DNA of 64,000 nt from Emiliania huxleyi CCMP1516. Taxonomy: Eukaryota > Haptophyta > Isochrysidales > Noelaerhabdaceae. The stretch covers positions 377,711-441,710 of the forward strand of contig NW_005201912.1 in assembly GCF_000372725.1 (NCBI RefSeq), given 5' to 3'. A program made the translations under genes and the position numbers. The notes beneath the pieces are model-generated. The model was not told the DNA's origin and did no database searches. It saw nothing but the letters and a program-made list of their open reading frames with translations. This document shows, in pieces, positions 1 through 10,525 of this stretch (positions are counted from its first letter, which is position 1; every line of letters begins with the position of its first letter).

Positions 1-1026
1 CTCCCAGGCGTTTGTGGCCGGGTCGAATCGCTCTACCGTGGTAGCCGACCTTTCGGCCTCAGCCTCATCGTCATAAATCGTGCCGCCCACAGCGTACAGC
101 TTGCCGTCGAGCACCGCCACAGCGAGCCTGTTCCGTCCCGTCGCCATCGGCGCCACCGCCTCCCACACATTTGCAGCCGGATCGTACCTTTCGACCGAGC
201 TGAGGTAGCCGTCGTAATCGTCGTATCCGCCCACAGCATACAGCTTGCCGTCGAGCACCGCCACGCCGTGGGTACACCGCGGCGCCGCCATCGGCGCCAC
301 TGCCTCCCATGCGTTGGTTGCTGGGTCGTACCGCTCGACTGATCGGAGGCGGCTATCGTCATCGGATTCGCCGCCCACAGCGTACAACTTGCCGTCGAGC
401 ACCGCCACAGCGGAGGCCCCCCGCGCCGTCCCCATCGCCGCAACCGCCTCCCACGCGTTCAGCGCCGGGTCGTACCGCTCCACCGAGCTGAGGCCGTTGT
501 ATCCGCCGCCGAACCCGCCCACAGCGTACAGCTTGCCGTCGAGCACTACAGCTGCGAGATTTGCGCGAGTCGTCCCCATCGGCGCCACCGCCTCCCACGC
601 TTTTGTCGCCAAGTCGTACCGCTCCACCGAGGGGGACAGTCCGACGTTGCGCTCCACGCCGCCCACCGCGTAGAACTTGCCATCGAGCACCGCCGTGCCG
701 ATATACCTTCGTGGCGTCGGCATCGGCGCCACAGCGTCCTCCTCCCACTCATTTGTAGACGGGTCGTACCGCTCCAGTGAGTTGAGGAACTCGCCGTCGC
801 TGCCGCGGCCGCCGATCACGAGCAGGCGCGGCCGATCGCGCGTCTTCAGCGTCTCCTTCCAGCCGCGGCGCCACGCGCGGCACGTGCCCTTGATGGCGTG
901 CTCCTTGGTCGGCAGCTGGGCGAGGATGTGCGGGGCGAGGTCCGGCGAGAGGAGGACCTCGATGAAGGCGACGAATTGCTCTGGCGAGAGGCCAGAGAGG
1001 CGGGCGCCGATGCGGTGGGCGGCCAT
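1..1026 (-). CDS. F-box-like / kelch-repeat protein, 3' end beyond the window
   Basis: An uninterrupted minus-strand frame runs from an ATG at 1024-1026 (MAAHRIGARLSG) to the left edge, about 342 residues. Residues ~10-50 (LSPEQFVAFIEVLLSPDLA ... PTKEHAIKG-CRAWRRGW) look like an F-box-type helical segment. From ~residue 68 there are at least five kelch repeats of about 48 residues, each with AVLDGKLYAVGG, a variable loop, SVERYDP-TNAWEAVAPM. Such repeats form a beta-propeller that binds a substrate. F-box/kelch proteins usually act as substrate receptors of SCF ubiquitin ligases; that role is inferred. Repeat units are nearly identical at DNA level to those of the plus-strand kelch gene at 9.8-10.5 kb, so the two are recent paralogues. 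No in-frame ATG was seen further upstream. Kelch part certain; F-box part tentative. Confidence 0.85.
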   Translation of the reverse strand, partial: MAAHRIGARLSGLSPEQFVAFIEVLLSPDLAPHILAQLPTKEHAIKGTCRAWRRGWKETLKTRDRPRLLVIGGRGSDGEFLNSLERYDPSTNEWEEDAVAPMPTPRRYIGTAVLDGKFYAVGGVERNVGLSPSVERYDLATKAWEAVAPMGTTRANLAAVVLDGKLYAVGGFGGGYNGLSSVERYDPALNAWEAVAAMGTARGASAVAVLDGKLYAVGGESDDDSRLRSVERYDPATNAWEAVAPMAAPRCTHGVAVLDGKLYAVGGYDDYDGYLSSVERYDPAANVWEAVAPMATGRNRLAVAVLDGKLYAVGGTIYDDEAEAERSATTVERFDPATNAWE

Positions 1027-1318
1027 CGAGAGCAGTCCAGAAAGAATCTTACAACTCAACTCCCTCGCACAACACTGGGCACGGGACTGGCGCGCACTGG
1101 CACTAACAGAAAGAAAAAACCCGTGTTCGTGCAGGTTCTTTGTGGGTGTGGTCGGCGACTAGCCGGGGTCGTCCTCCCGATGGGGGACTAGCACTAGCCG
1201 TCTTCCACATGGTCCCTCGGGTCCCTGCTGCTCCTAATCTCTTCGTACATCCTCCTGCTGATCTCCGCAAAGAAAGTCCTGCTCCCTCCCTCGTCTCGCT
1301 CTGCGCGTCTGCTCCGCC

Positions 1319-1777
1319 TCACCGTCTTCTCCCCTTCTTGTATGCTTTGCACATCGCGTCGATTCCTTTTCGCGTGAGCACCAGCCTGAAGCCCGCCCAG
1401 CAGCTGAACCGCTCCCTAAGTCGAAGGAGCATCATCAGTCTCACCCACTTCGCTCTCTGCCCACTGTCTCCGCTCCCTCCCGCTTGAGCCGCCGTCGCGG
1501 CCCTCGTTCGTCCCACTGGCTGTTGGCCCGTCCCTGCGTTGCCTGCGTTATCCCTCCTCTGCGACTCCCTCAAGGCCGGCCGAGCCTCTTTCCACCCAGC
1601 GAAGAGCTTCCTCAGCCACTCGATGTGTTCCTCTCTCTTCATTATGCGCGCCTTAGCCTCATCATTGAGCCGGATCCACCTCTGCACCGCGCCCGTCGCC
1701 GCCTCGGCCACGACTTGCAAGTTCCTCGTGACCCCGGCGCCAAGGTCCCTCCGGCTCTTCTCAGTAGAGAGGTGTCC
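1319..1777 (-). CDS. Hypothetical helical ORF or exon
   Basis: A minus-strand open frame ending at 1319 reads as a charged, helix-forming protein (for example RWIRLNDEAKARIMKREEHI and WLRKLFAGWKEAR), then a low-complexity Ala/Gly/Thr linker and a basic tail ending in KKGRRR. No ATG lies at its 5' end. An AT-rich TTTATT run (1780-1800) lies just upstream, so it may be an internal or terminal exon. I recognise no family. A chance open frame in GC-rich DNA is possible. Confidence 0.3.
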   Translation of the reverse strand, partial: GHLSTEKSRRDLGAGVTRNLQVVAEAATGAVQRWIRLNDEAKARIMKREEHIEWLRKLFAGWKEARPALRESQRRDNAGNAGTGQQPVGRTRAATAAQAGGSGDSGQRAKWVRLMMLLRLRERFSCWAGFRLVLTRKGIDAMCKAYKKGRRR

Positions 1778-1975
1778 GTTTTATTTATTTATTTATTTAA
1801 CGTCTTTACACATCAGCGGCGGCACCGCTCATGGCAGAGCGCCGCCCTCTCGCGGCTCTCACAAGCGAGTTTTCGCTAGACAGCCTGGCCACTCGTCCAT
1901 TAATTATGGCGCGCGTCTACCGAACAGTCTACGCGACCCGGTGTCTACCGGTAGACGGTAGACGGACCACCCCTC

Positions 1976-2097
<122 letters not shown>

Positions 2098-2455
2098 TTC
2101 ATTTTAGGGAAAAGGCTTGATTTCTGCCACAAATCAAGCTTTTACCTTTTTCGCCACTTTGATCAAAGCGGTTAGGATTACGCGCAACTGACCGACCGAT
2201 CGACCGACCGAATAAGCGAATATCGGAACCGGCCGAGCCGACTAACCCTGCGCCGGGGAGAGGGGGGGGGGGGAGAGCGGGAGAGACGCTGTTCACACCG
2301 TACGACTTATTTTTCATCGTGTCACGCCCGACACTGCGACACTGGGGCGAGTGCGCCCCTAGGTCGCAGCTACAGCAGCGCGCGGCAGAATCACGCGCCA
2401 AGGAACACGCCAACCCTTGTCAAGTGAGCCGAAACATTCTCACGCCGGCACAAGG

Positions 2456-2926
2456 CTAAACCTGTTCCATCGCCTCCGGAACGTCGTCGATCGTGTAATC
2501 GCGCTGATCCTCCCAAATAGGTTGCCAGACACAGCCGCAGCAGCCCTCATTATTCTCGAGACAGCCAACAAAGGTGCCAGAGTTGTCAAATGGTGGGGCC
2601 GCGCACCAAAACTCTTGCCCGTTGTTGTGTGCCGAATTGTTGCACTCTGCACAAGTCGTCTTGAACGTGAGCATTGCGCAGCAGCAAACGATCGGATAGC
2701 CCATCACGTGCGCGGCCACTTTGCCCGTTCCAGCGCCAAGTTCTTTTCCGCACTGCTGGCATGCGTCGTGATGATCATATCCGGGGTCGAAGTGTCTGTG
2801 GCCGTCGAAGCGGGTGGTTCCTTTCGCATGTTTGTAACACCACAACGGCAGGTATGTGCAGCGTACCAAGAAAAGGTAGAGCACCAAAATGCCCGCTGCG
2901 GCGGCAATGGTGGAGTTGTCGAACAT
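2456..2926 (-). CDS. Small membrane-anchored Cys/His-rich protein
   Basis: From the ATG at 2924-2926 (MFDNSTIAAAAGILVLYLFL) to TAG at 2456: 156 residues. Residues ~7-25 form one hydrophobic segment, then a Cys/His-rich body follows (WCYKH, HHDACQQCGKELG, VCCCAML, CAECN, NEGCCGCVW). The body could bind metal or be held by disulfides. The acidic C-terminus ends DVPEAMEQV. An upstream extension is open to 3004, but the bases before this ATG (cccccctacag) look like a 3' splice site, so either this is the start or a short upstream exon exists. The regular Cys spacing and the single TM segment argue that it is real. Function unknown. Confidence 0.6.
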   Translation of the reverse strand: MFDNSTIAAAAGILVLYLFLVRCTYLPLWCYKHAKGTTRFDGHRHFDPGYDHHDACQQCGKELGAGTGKVAAHVMGYPIVCCCAMLTFKTTCAECNNSAHNNGQEFWCAAPPFDNSGTFVGCLENNEGCCGCVWQPIWEDQRDYTIDDVPEAMEQV

Positions 2927-3791
2927 CTGTAGGGGGGAAGGTGCAGGGCGTGGAAGGAAAGAGGCGGCGGCAGTAGCAGCGGTGGAGGCGGCGCTGCGAC
3001 ACACAAGGAGGCGGCGGGGAGAAGGGGGGGCGGCGGGGAGAGGGGTGGTGGGTGTCGCCTTGTCGGGCGCGAAGCGCCGCTAGGACTGCCAAAGGAGGCG
3101 GCCGGAGGACGTCTAAGATTAAACTTAATTTTTCTTACTTACTTACCAACGGTTGAGGTATGTTCTTGGCAGAAGGGAACCACATCGTAGATTCATCGTA
3201 CTCCATGTGCGAACCCGCCAACGATTTTTGCCCCTGGCGGGCGCCGCGGACCAGTTAGTTCCGCGAGCGCTCGTCAGCGGGTGGTGTGCGGTTCTTGCCG
3301 TAGTTCCTCTTCGGTCGCCTAGCCCCGGCGCCGTCTGTCGGACGCCTGCGTGTCACGAGTGCGAGCCGCTCGCGGTTCGTACGCCCGCTTGCGGGTTCGA
3401 GTGGCGGGCCATCCCGCTTGCGGGATGGCTTAGCGGGTTCGAACCGGCACACATTGGCTGCCGGGGTGTGCCGAGGGGGGGCTGGGTGGGCGGTAAGCCG
3501 TCATTGCCCGGCGCTGCTTGCAGCGCTCTGGGTGGTAGTGGCGGCGCTCCAAGAGTGGTGCTCTTGGGAAGAGGTTCCTCCTTTCTTTCCGCTCCCCCCC
3601 CGCAAGGCGCGAGACACACACACGATTTTGTTTTGTTGACATGAAACGATAAACGCCCGTTGCGGCGCGCGAACGCAATGCTGCATCGTTCAGGCTCGCC
3701 TCCGTTTCGTCTTCAGTCTGACACACCGCGATCCCACCGGAAAAAGCGAAGGTTGTAAAAAAAAAATGCAGCAAGCAAGCTTCAAGCCCAA
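2927..3791. other. Stretch without a recognised gene
   Basis: GC-rich, with several short inverted repeats around 3395-3440 (GCGGGTTCGA and CATCCCGC/GCGGGATG). They recall a tRNA T-arm, but no complete cloverleaf could be drawn. No protein motif is visible in any frame. Confidence 0.5.
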
Positions 3792-6763
3792 ATGGAGAGT
3801 CAAGCGTCCAGCTCGAACGCGGCATCCTGCTCAACTACAACCTGTTCGGCCGCTGCCGCCTGCTCGACCACGCCCTCCGACAACGTGCTCACCGACGACA
3901 ACCTGCTCGACATCATCCTCGGAATCCATCGAATCTGCGGCGACGCCTGGGACAGCCGTCGCTCCGTCAGCCACTCATTGCTGCGAACCCTCGATAGCCA
4001 GGTCATCACCTATGCGGATGGCGGCGCCGGCGCGGCGGCCCGCGCGGAGGTGGCCCTGTGCCGATTCCCCGCCCTTCGCGAGCTGCGCATTCGAGGCCTC
4101 GATGACTTGAAGCGGCTGCTTCCGATCCTCGCCAGCCGGCACTGCGCACAGGCCTGGCGGCTGCCTCACTCGAGGCTCTCGGCCGGCCTTCCGTCGCTCG
4201 GCCTTCCCTCTGTCGCGCCGCACGGCCGGATGGTCCGGCTGGAGCTCTCGGGCTGCGGCGCGCTCACCGACTCTGACCTCGAGAGCCTCGCCGAGGCGCT
4301 TCCGCAGCTCGAGGAGCTGCAGCTCTCCTGCAACGCGCAGCTGGTGCGGCCGAGGCTGGGCGGGCTGCGCAGGCTGCGCGTGGCGGCGCTGTACATCTGC
4401 GCCACGCTTCAGGACGGCGCCGTCGACGACCTCTGCCGCGGCTCCCCTCTCCTCCGCGAGCTCTCCGTGTGGCGCTGCTCGGTCTAGTGCTGCCCTCTAG
4501 TGCTCACCTCTAGTGCTCACCTCTAGTGCTCACCTCTAGTGCTCACCTCTAGTGCTGCCCTCTAGTGCTGCCCTCTAGTGCTGCCCTCTAGTGCTCACCT
4601 CTAGTGCTGCCCTCTAGTGCTCACCTCTAGTGCTCACCTCTAGTGCTCACCTCTAGTGCTCACCTCTAGTGCTCACCTCTAGTGCTCACCTCTAGTGCTC
4701 ACCTCTAGTGCTCACCTCTAGTGCTGCCCTCTAGTGCTCACCTCTAGTGCTCACCTCTAGTGCTGCCCTCTAGTGCTCACCTCTAGTGCTCACCTCTAGT
4801 GCTCACCTCTAGTGCTCACCTCTAGTGCTGCCCTCTAGTGCTCACCTCTAGTGCTCACCTCTAGTGCTCACCTCTAGTGCTCACCTCTAGTGCTCACCTC
4901 TAGTGCTGCCCTCTAGTGCTCACCTCTAGTGCTCACCTCTAGTGCTCACCTCTAGTGCTCACCTCTAGTGCTCACCTCTAGTGCTCACCTCTAGTGCTCA
5001 CCTCTAGTGCTCACCTCTAGTGCTCACCTCTAGTGCTCACCTCTAGGCGCTGCGCCGGCCGAGCCTCGCGGCGCCGCAGCTCAAGCAGCTGAACGTCTCC
5101 GAGTGCTTCGAGCTGACGGAGGAGGCGCTGGTGGGCGCGCTGCGGCGATGTCCTGCCCTGGTCAACCTCCTGGCGGCGGGGTGCCCTCTCCTCCGCTCCC
5201 CGCGCCTCTCCGGCTCGCGCCTGAAAGAGCTCGACCTCTCCGCCAACACGTTGGGCGACGAGACACTGACCGCCGCCTGCGCCGCCGCGTCATCGCTGGA
5301 GCGACTCGACGTCAGCCACTGCCGCAGCCTGCAGTCGCCCACTCTCGGCGAGAGGGGAGACACCTCCGCCCGCTCCTCGCGAGACGGCCTCCGAGGAGCC
5401 TTCTCGGAACTGTCCTGTAGGGGGGGAGATGCTCCGCTCGCTGATCGCCACCGGCTGCGACGGGTGAGCCACGGCCCACACCCTTGGCCCCGCCCTGCTG
5501 CGCGTGCGTGGAGACGTCTGCCCTCGCCCCCCGCCCTTGCCTCACCTGCCCTCCCCTCGCCTCCCCTTCTCTCTCCTCTGCCTCGCCTCCCGCGCCTCCC
5601 GCCCTTGCCTCACCTGCCCTCCCCTTCTCTCTCCTCTGCCCCCCCTCCCTCGACAGGCTGACCGACGAGGCGGTGAGCGGGCTGTGTACACGCTCACCGC
5701 GCCTGGCTACCCTCCGCCTCTCCCTCTGCCTCTCGCTCTGCCGGCCGACGATCCGCGCGCCGCTGCTCTCCGAGGCACACCTCAGCGGCTGCTCGGCGCT
5801 GCAGGACTCGACGCCTGAGCCAGTCGCCGGGATCCCTTTTAGAGCATCCCTGACGCCCCCCCCTCTCGCGGCTGCTCGGCGCCCGCAGGACGCGGCTGCG
5901 GCGGAGCTCTGCGCGAACAGCCCCCACCTGCGGAGGCTCGGCCTCGCCCTCTGCTCCTCGCTCCGCTCGCCCGCCCTGCGCCACGAGGCACTGCTGCGGC
6001 TCGACCTCTCCCACTGCGCGCGGCCCGAGATCGCCCGGCCCGCGAGATCGCTCGAGCTCGGCCCGCGAGATCGCTCGAGCTCGGCCCGCGAGATCGCTCG
6101 AGCTCGGCCCGCGAGATCGCTCGAGCTCGGCCCGCGAGATCGCTCGAGCTCGGCCCGCGAGATCGAGAGGACGACGGAGGCGGGACCGAGCTGGCCGGGG
6201 CTGGGCGTAGGCGGAGCCCTGCTCGAACCCGAGATTGGAGGCCGGTGCTGATTAGCCGAGAGTGGCCCGAGATTGACCCGAGATTGACCCCGAAATGGTC
6301 GAGGCCGAGGCTGGCCCGAGATGGTGCGAGGCCGAGGGCGGCGGCGCCCCTCGCACCTCACGCCGCGGGCTGCTAGTCTGGAAAAGTGCGCTACGAGCCC
6401 GCCGTCACGAGCAGGCGCCGAGAAGAGAATAGAAGAGAAGAGAGGAGAGTCCGCCGTCACGAGCAGCGAAGAGAAGAAGGGGGAAGAGAAGAGAGGAGAG
6501 TCCGCCGTCACGCGCAGGCGCCTCTCGCACCTCAAGCTCGCGGGGTGCGCGGCGCTGCTCGACGCGGCGCTCGAGCGCGCGTGCGTCCGCTCGCCGAGGC
6601 CGCGCAAGCTCGCCGTCGCCCCCGCCGACGAGATTGCGCGAGGCTGAGCGAGGCTGGCCGGGGGGGTAGGCTGCGCAAGCTCGACGTCTCGCGCTGCACC
6701 GCGCTCGAGGCGCCGTCCCTCGCTTGCCCCGCCTTGGAGGCGCTCTCGCGTGCGCCGGTCTGA
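3792..6763 (+). CDS. Leucine-rich repeat protein (LRR_CC / F-box-LRR type), multi-exon
   Basis: Exon 1 starts at ATG 3792. After a Ser/Thr/Cys-rich leader it enters LRRs of the Cys-containing type (VRLELSGCGALTDSDLESL, LEELQLSCNAQL, LRELSVWRCS). Reading resumes after intron 1 (about 4482-5046) as ALRRPSLAAPQLKQLNVSEC and LKELDLSANTLGDETLTAAC. A later exon ends before a GTGAGC donor at 5464; an acceptor (gacag, 5655-5656) restores GLTDEAVSGLCTRSP. Further LRR pieces lie at 5890-6020, 6525-6640 and 6670-6750 (LRKLDVSRCTALEAPSLACP). Such repeats make a curved protein-binding scaffold, often in ubiquitin-ligase receptors; that role is inferred. Introns are filled with minisatellites. Exact borders after 5.8 kb and the 3' end are uncertain; a weaker LRR-like piece lies at 6910-7000. 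Confidence 0.75.
4485..5046 (+). repeat. 13-bp minisatellite filling intron 1 of the LRR gene
   Basis: About 42 tandem copies of TAGTGCTCACCTC or its variant TAGTGCTGCCCTC run from the end of exon 1 to the start of the next LRR exon. Each unit contains a pyrimidine stretch ending in CTAG, that is, a potential 3' splice site. The last copy ends exactly at the inferred acceptor (5045-5046). Confidence 0.95.
6042..6165 (+). repeat. 23-bp tandem repeat in the LRR gene
   Basis: About five copies of a 23-bp unit built on GAGATCGCTCGAGCTCGGCC. It follows the LRR segment LRLDLSHCARPEI and probably belongs to an intron. A second short array (CGAGATCACC, four copies) lies at 6860-6905. Confidence 0.9.
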
Positions 6764-7004
6764 GGCAAGGAGCGCGGCGTATCCAGCGACGACTGTCCGG
6801 GCACGTGACGCGCAGGTGCCCCCCCCCCCCCCTGGCGTGCGCCGGTCTCGAGTTGAGGCGAGATCACCCGAGATCACCCGAGATCACCCGAGATCACCCG
6901 AGATGAACAGGTGCTCGCGTGCGTCGGTCTCGAGCCGGAGGCGTTGGCGGCGCTTCGCCTGTCCGAATGGTTCCCGGCGCTCTCCAAGGCGACCGCGGCT
7001 AGAA

Positions 7005-7006
<2 letters not shown>

Positions 7007-7071
<65 letters not shown>
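7007..7071. repeat. (CA)n microsatellite
   Basis: About 64 bp of CA dinucleotides, with a degenerate tail to 7100. The stretch 7100-7837 contains no recognisable gene. Confidence 0.95.
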
Positions 7072-7837
7072 ACACCACACACCCGCACACACACAGACAC
7101 ACCTATGGCGCGTGCATTGGCCCAAAGCCGCCCGACCCCGCCACCACCTGCGCTGCCCAGGTCAAGGGCATGGACTGCTGAGCCGGCGAGGAGGTTTTCG
7201 AAGAGCTCTCGAGCTGAGTGACCTTGCAGGCCGACCAGCAGCAGCTACGAAGGTGCGCCGCCCTCACCGCCCGACACACCCACCCACGCCACTTGCCATG
7301 CGCGCCTCTCCCCTATCCCACCACGCCACGCCTCTATACCACACTCCACACCAGCACTGCACACCACAATCCCGCGGGCCCTGACGTGCTTGTCAGCACC
7401 GGGGCCCATTTTTATTCTCTTGGAACTCGGCGGCGCCGCCGCTGAGTTTTTCGTGCGCGATGTTTCCGCTTTGTCAACCACTGTTCGATCTCGTCCAGCT
7501 GAGAACTGACAACTGTGCGCTGTGCGCGGAGCGAAGACGGTGAGAACGAGCAACGAGCACGGAGAGCAGCGGCCTCAGCTACAACGTACAAGCAGCGAGC
7601 AGGGAAGCCGACATGCGGCGCTTGTGCGGCTGCGGGATGCGGCGGGGAGAGCGGCATTGCCATTGGTTTTGCACGCGCACGCGCGGCACGGGGCACGCGC
7701 CCCCAGTCCGTACGGACTACGGTACGTTACCTCGCTGTGTGTGTGTGTCGTGCCTGTCGGAGAGCTATCTCGGTTTTAGCCCCTTTTACCCCGTAATTGC
7801 CAAAAAACCTCGATGTAATATCACACACGGCCGGCCG

Positions 7838-8497
7838 CTACGTTTCGTGGCCGAGCAGGCTCGGCAGGCGGCCGCTCGCCTCCAGCGCCTCAAAGCCGGG
7901 TGAGGCGGCCAGGCAGAGCCCCGGCTCCCCCGAGGGCATGTCCCCGTCGGTGAAGCCGCCGACGCACCGCCCGCCGACCCAGACAGAGGGCATGGACGTC
8001 CTCCCGGTCGCGGCGGCTATGGCCGCGCGCAGCGCCTTGCCATCCCTCCCGCGCGCCTCAAGCTCAATCGTGCGCACGCTGCCTGCCGGCAGCCACGCCT
8101 CATTCCCCTCGATGGCGGCGAGCCGCTCCTTGGCGAGGAGGCACCACGGGCAGTCGACAAACGAGAAGAGGACAACCTGCGACGAGGCCACCTCCTCGAG
8201 GAGCCGCTGCCGCCAGCAGACCGCGTTGAACTCCGAACCAGCCGCCTCGACGATGCGATCCACTTTCCAGCCGCCAATGTGCTGCTGCTCCGCCTTCATG
8301 AAGTTGGCGACCGCTTGGCCGGCGCCGCTGCGTGCGAAATCGAGCTTGAGCGAATCCGGAGCAGCCGCCATCGGCGTGCCCTTGAGCATGTGCAGGGCCA
8401 CGTCGCCCTCGATGTGCTTCTTGTGCAGCGCGGCGACGCCATCGGAGGCGGAGAACCATTCGAAAAAGGCCTTTGTGAGAGAGAAGGCGACTGCCAT
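7838..8497 (-). CDS. Glutaredoxin-fold protein with an N-terminal extension
   Basis: ATG at 8495-8497 (MAVAFSLTKAFFEWFSASDG) to TAG at 7838 gives 219 residues. The C-terminal ~105 residues have the glutaredoxin layout: a beta strand VVLFSFVD, the redox motif CPWC at ~residue 114, a helix with AKERL, then the cis-Pro loop TSMPSVWVGG and a GGF(T)DG turn that normally binds glutathione. CPWC in place of the usual CPYC keeps both cysteines, so dithiol activity is possible. The first ~100 residues (ALHKKHIEGDVALHML..., FMKAEQQHIGGWKVDRI) are unassigned. Likely a thiol-disulfide oxidoreductase or oxidative-stress protein. The frame is open further 5', but that part lies in a dispersed repeat and is not coding. 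Confidence 0.75.
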   Translation of the reverse strand: MAVAFSLTKAFFEWFSASDGVAALHKKHIEGDVALHMLKGTPMAAAPDSLKLDFARSGAGQAVANFMKAEQQHIGGWKVDRIVEAAGSEFNAVCWRQRLLEEVASSQVVLFSFVDCPWCLLAKERLAAIEGNEAWLPAGSVRTIELEARGRDGKALRAAIAAATGRTSMPSVWVGGRCVGGFTDGDMPSGEPGLCLAASPGFEALEASGRLPSLLGHET

Positions 8498-8587
8498 TTC
8501 TTTGAATGAAACACTGCCACCGCCGCCGCTTCTGCCCTTCCTACCAAAACGCGAGGTTGCGGCGTCGAAAACAAAAAAATGCCGGAG

Positions 8588-8767
8588 GGCCAACCCTCGG
8601 AGACCCGTGTTTACTCTACGGCCCTTGTCCTGCGAACGCGCACCCCCAGGGCTAGGGCTCTCTTGCCCGCAACCCGATGCCAATCATCCGGCCCGCTGGG
8701 TGCGCTTCTTAGCTCCCCGGCCCTGGATGGATGTGCGGTTACTCACTGCACTCCAAGTGCTCCAAGG
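8588..8767 (+). repeat. Dispersed repeat family R1, copy 1
   Basis: Begins around CCAACCCTCGGAGACCCGTG and runs to CACTGCACTCCAAGTGCTCC. The same sequence occurs in reverse orientation at 14197-14436 and directly at the right edge of the window. Partial copies lie near 31.4 and 32.4 kb. No protein is conserved with confidence. It is a SINE/MITE-sized repeat of unknown class. Confidence 0.85.
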
Positions 8768-9062
8768 TGGTCTCTTGGTTCCGGCTCCTAGCCAGATAGG
8801 GGGTCTGTTGACCATGACTCGCGCCAAAACGCCCTACCTACCTACCTATCCTCAGGCCGCGTAGCGAAGCGAAAAGAGACGAAAATAGGGCAGTCATAAA
8901 TGATCCCCATGCCCGTTCGGGCGGCTTCCATTTCGGCAGGTACTAGTAGTGTACCTCCGATTAGCGGTAAAAAGTAGACGTGCAAAAAACCGTGACGCAG
9001 TGCGCGTATAGTGTCGGCTCCTGTCACCTGTGTCAGGTAGTTGCCCATTAGGTATCACTGTG

Positions 9063-9347
9063 TTATCGCGCGCCTTGCTGGCCGCCGTAATGGAGCTCCG
9101 CCGCGAGCCGCAGCGGTGGCCTCGCGTCCCAATCGTCGCATGAGTGATTCCCATTGCTCTGGATCGCCTCGCTCACCAGGCTGGTGACGCTCGGCAGCTT
9201 GTCCAGGCCGTAGCCCCAATACATCCACTCCCCTTGTCTGTCATTGTCGATAAAAACGGATCGCATCGTCGAGCCTCCATTCTTGTGGACGTGCCGGTCG
9301 ATGGCAAAGGAGCACGCGGGAGGCGGCACGCGCACGAGGCCCGCCAT
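9063..9347 (-). pseudogene. Sulfotransferase-like N-terminal fragment
   Basis: From ATG at 9345-9347 (MAGLVRVPPPACSFAIDR) 94 residues are readable to a TAA at 9063. HVHKNGGSTMRSVF resembles the 5'-phosphosulfate loop (HKTGGTSL type) of membrane sulfotransferases, followed by a plausible WMYWGYGLDKLP segment. The family normally exceeds 250 residues and no continuation is visible in 8.85-9.06 kb. It is either a first exon whose partners I cannot see or a truncated copy. The assignment rests on one motif. Confidence 0.4.
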
Positions 9348-9771
9348 TGACACCACGCGCGCACGCGCGCGCGCGCTCTGCCTGCGTGGCGCGCGCTGCG
9401 AGTCGAGCGATGTCGCGATGTGTTGGAGAGCGAAGCGCCCGCCCTCGACGTTAGAGACGACTCTCCCAACTGTGAACAGTCGTTATCTGTATATGCGCAG
9501 CTATTCATAGCCGCGCCTGTTGTTTGTGTGTGTGTGTATCCGCGCTCTTGGCGCGATTACGAGAGTGACTAGTGTGTCGCACTAGTTGTACTTTTCGTAA
9601 CAGTATTCCGCATTCATTGCGAGGGCGGACCACTCCTAGCGTGCAGACCGCGGGAGCTGGTGCCGCGGCCAGTGTATACCTGGCCTGCGCTGTGACGCGC
9701 GCGGTCTTAACCTCCAATTCTTTTCCCCCTTGGGAATCGTTTCTTGCGTGCGGGCCGCGGGCTGTGGGCCA

Positions 9772-10525
9772 ATGCCGACGGCACGAACGCTGTTCCGCAT
9801 AGCGGTGCTCGATGGCAAGCTCTACGCGGCGGGCGGCAGGAATGAGGCTGCCGTCATCCTCAACCTGGTGGAGCGGTACGACTTTGCTACGAAGAGGTGG
9901 GAGGCGGTGGCGCCGATGGCGACGCCACACGTGGGTCACGCCCTTTCGGTGCTCGATGGCAAGCTGTATGCAGCGGGCGGGCGGGATGCCAACTATCACG
10001 CCCTCAGCTCGGTCGAGCGGTACGACCCGGCCACGAACGCGTGGGTGGCGGGCCGACGAGGCGGAGGCGCGGTGGAACTCGGGCATGGCGGTGCTCGACG
10101 GCAAGCTGTACGCTGTGGGCGGCGAGAACGCCGACGGCCGCCTCAGCTCAGTGGAGCGGTACGATCCCGTGACGAACGCGTGGGAGGCTGTGGCGCCGAT
10201 GGCGGCCGAGCGGATTGCTTCCGCCGTCGCGGTGCTAGACGGCAAGCTGTACGCTGTTGGCAGGTATGGCGGCGGCTTCCTCAGCTCGGTCGAGCGGTAC
10301 GATTCGGCGCTGGATGCGTGGGAGGCGGTGGTGCCGATGATGGCGGCTCGGGACGATTTCGCCGTCGCGGTGCTCGAAGGCAAGCTGTACACTTTGGGCG
10401 GGTGCAACGACGACGACAACGGCATCCTCGGCTCGGTCGAGCGGTACGACCCGGAGTCGGATGTGTGGGAGGCGGTGGCGCCGTTGGCGACGGCGCGGGG
10501 CTATCCCGTAGCTCTCTTGATGTAG
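9772..10525 (+). CDS. Kelch-repeat protein with a frame break
   Basis: From ATG 9772 (MPTARTLFRIAVLDGKLYAAGG) two and a half kelch repeats read in one frame up to YDPATNAWV (~10050). The remaining repeats (MAVLDGKLYAVGG ... ATARGYPVALLM, stop at 10523-10525) read in another frame. The shift lies between ~10045 and 10072, where GTGGCGCCGATGGCGACG is expected but a scrambled stretch is present. About five repeats remain, nearly identical in DNA to the kelch gene at 1-1026. No F-box-like segment is visible upstream, so either an exon is missing or this is a partial duplicate. It is a pseudogene, a sequencing error or a diverged paralogue; I cannot tell which. Confidence 0.7.

Noticed and set aside
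3360-3450. Possible tRNA (GGTTCGAACC-like T-arm)
   Set aside because: No acceptor stem, anticodon arm or D-arm could be paired around it.
5312-6877. 521-codon minus-strand frame opposite the LRR gene
   Set aside because: Rich in Arg/Ser/Ala from tandem repeats; the plus strand shows clear LRRs at the same positions.
6862-6905. CRISPR-like regular repeats here and in other arrays
   Set aside because: Units are contiguous tandem repeats without unique spacers, in a eukaryotic genome; minisatellites, not CRISPR.
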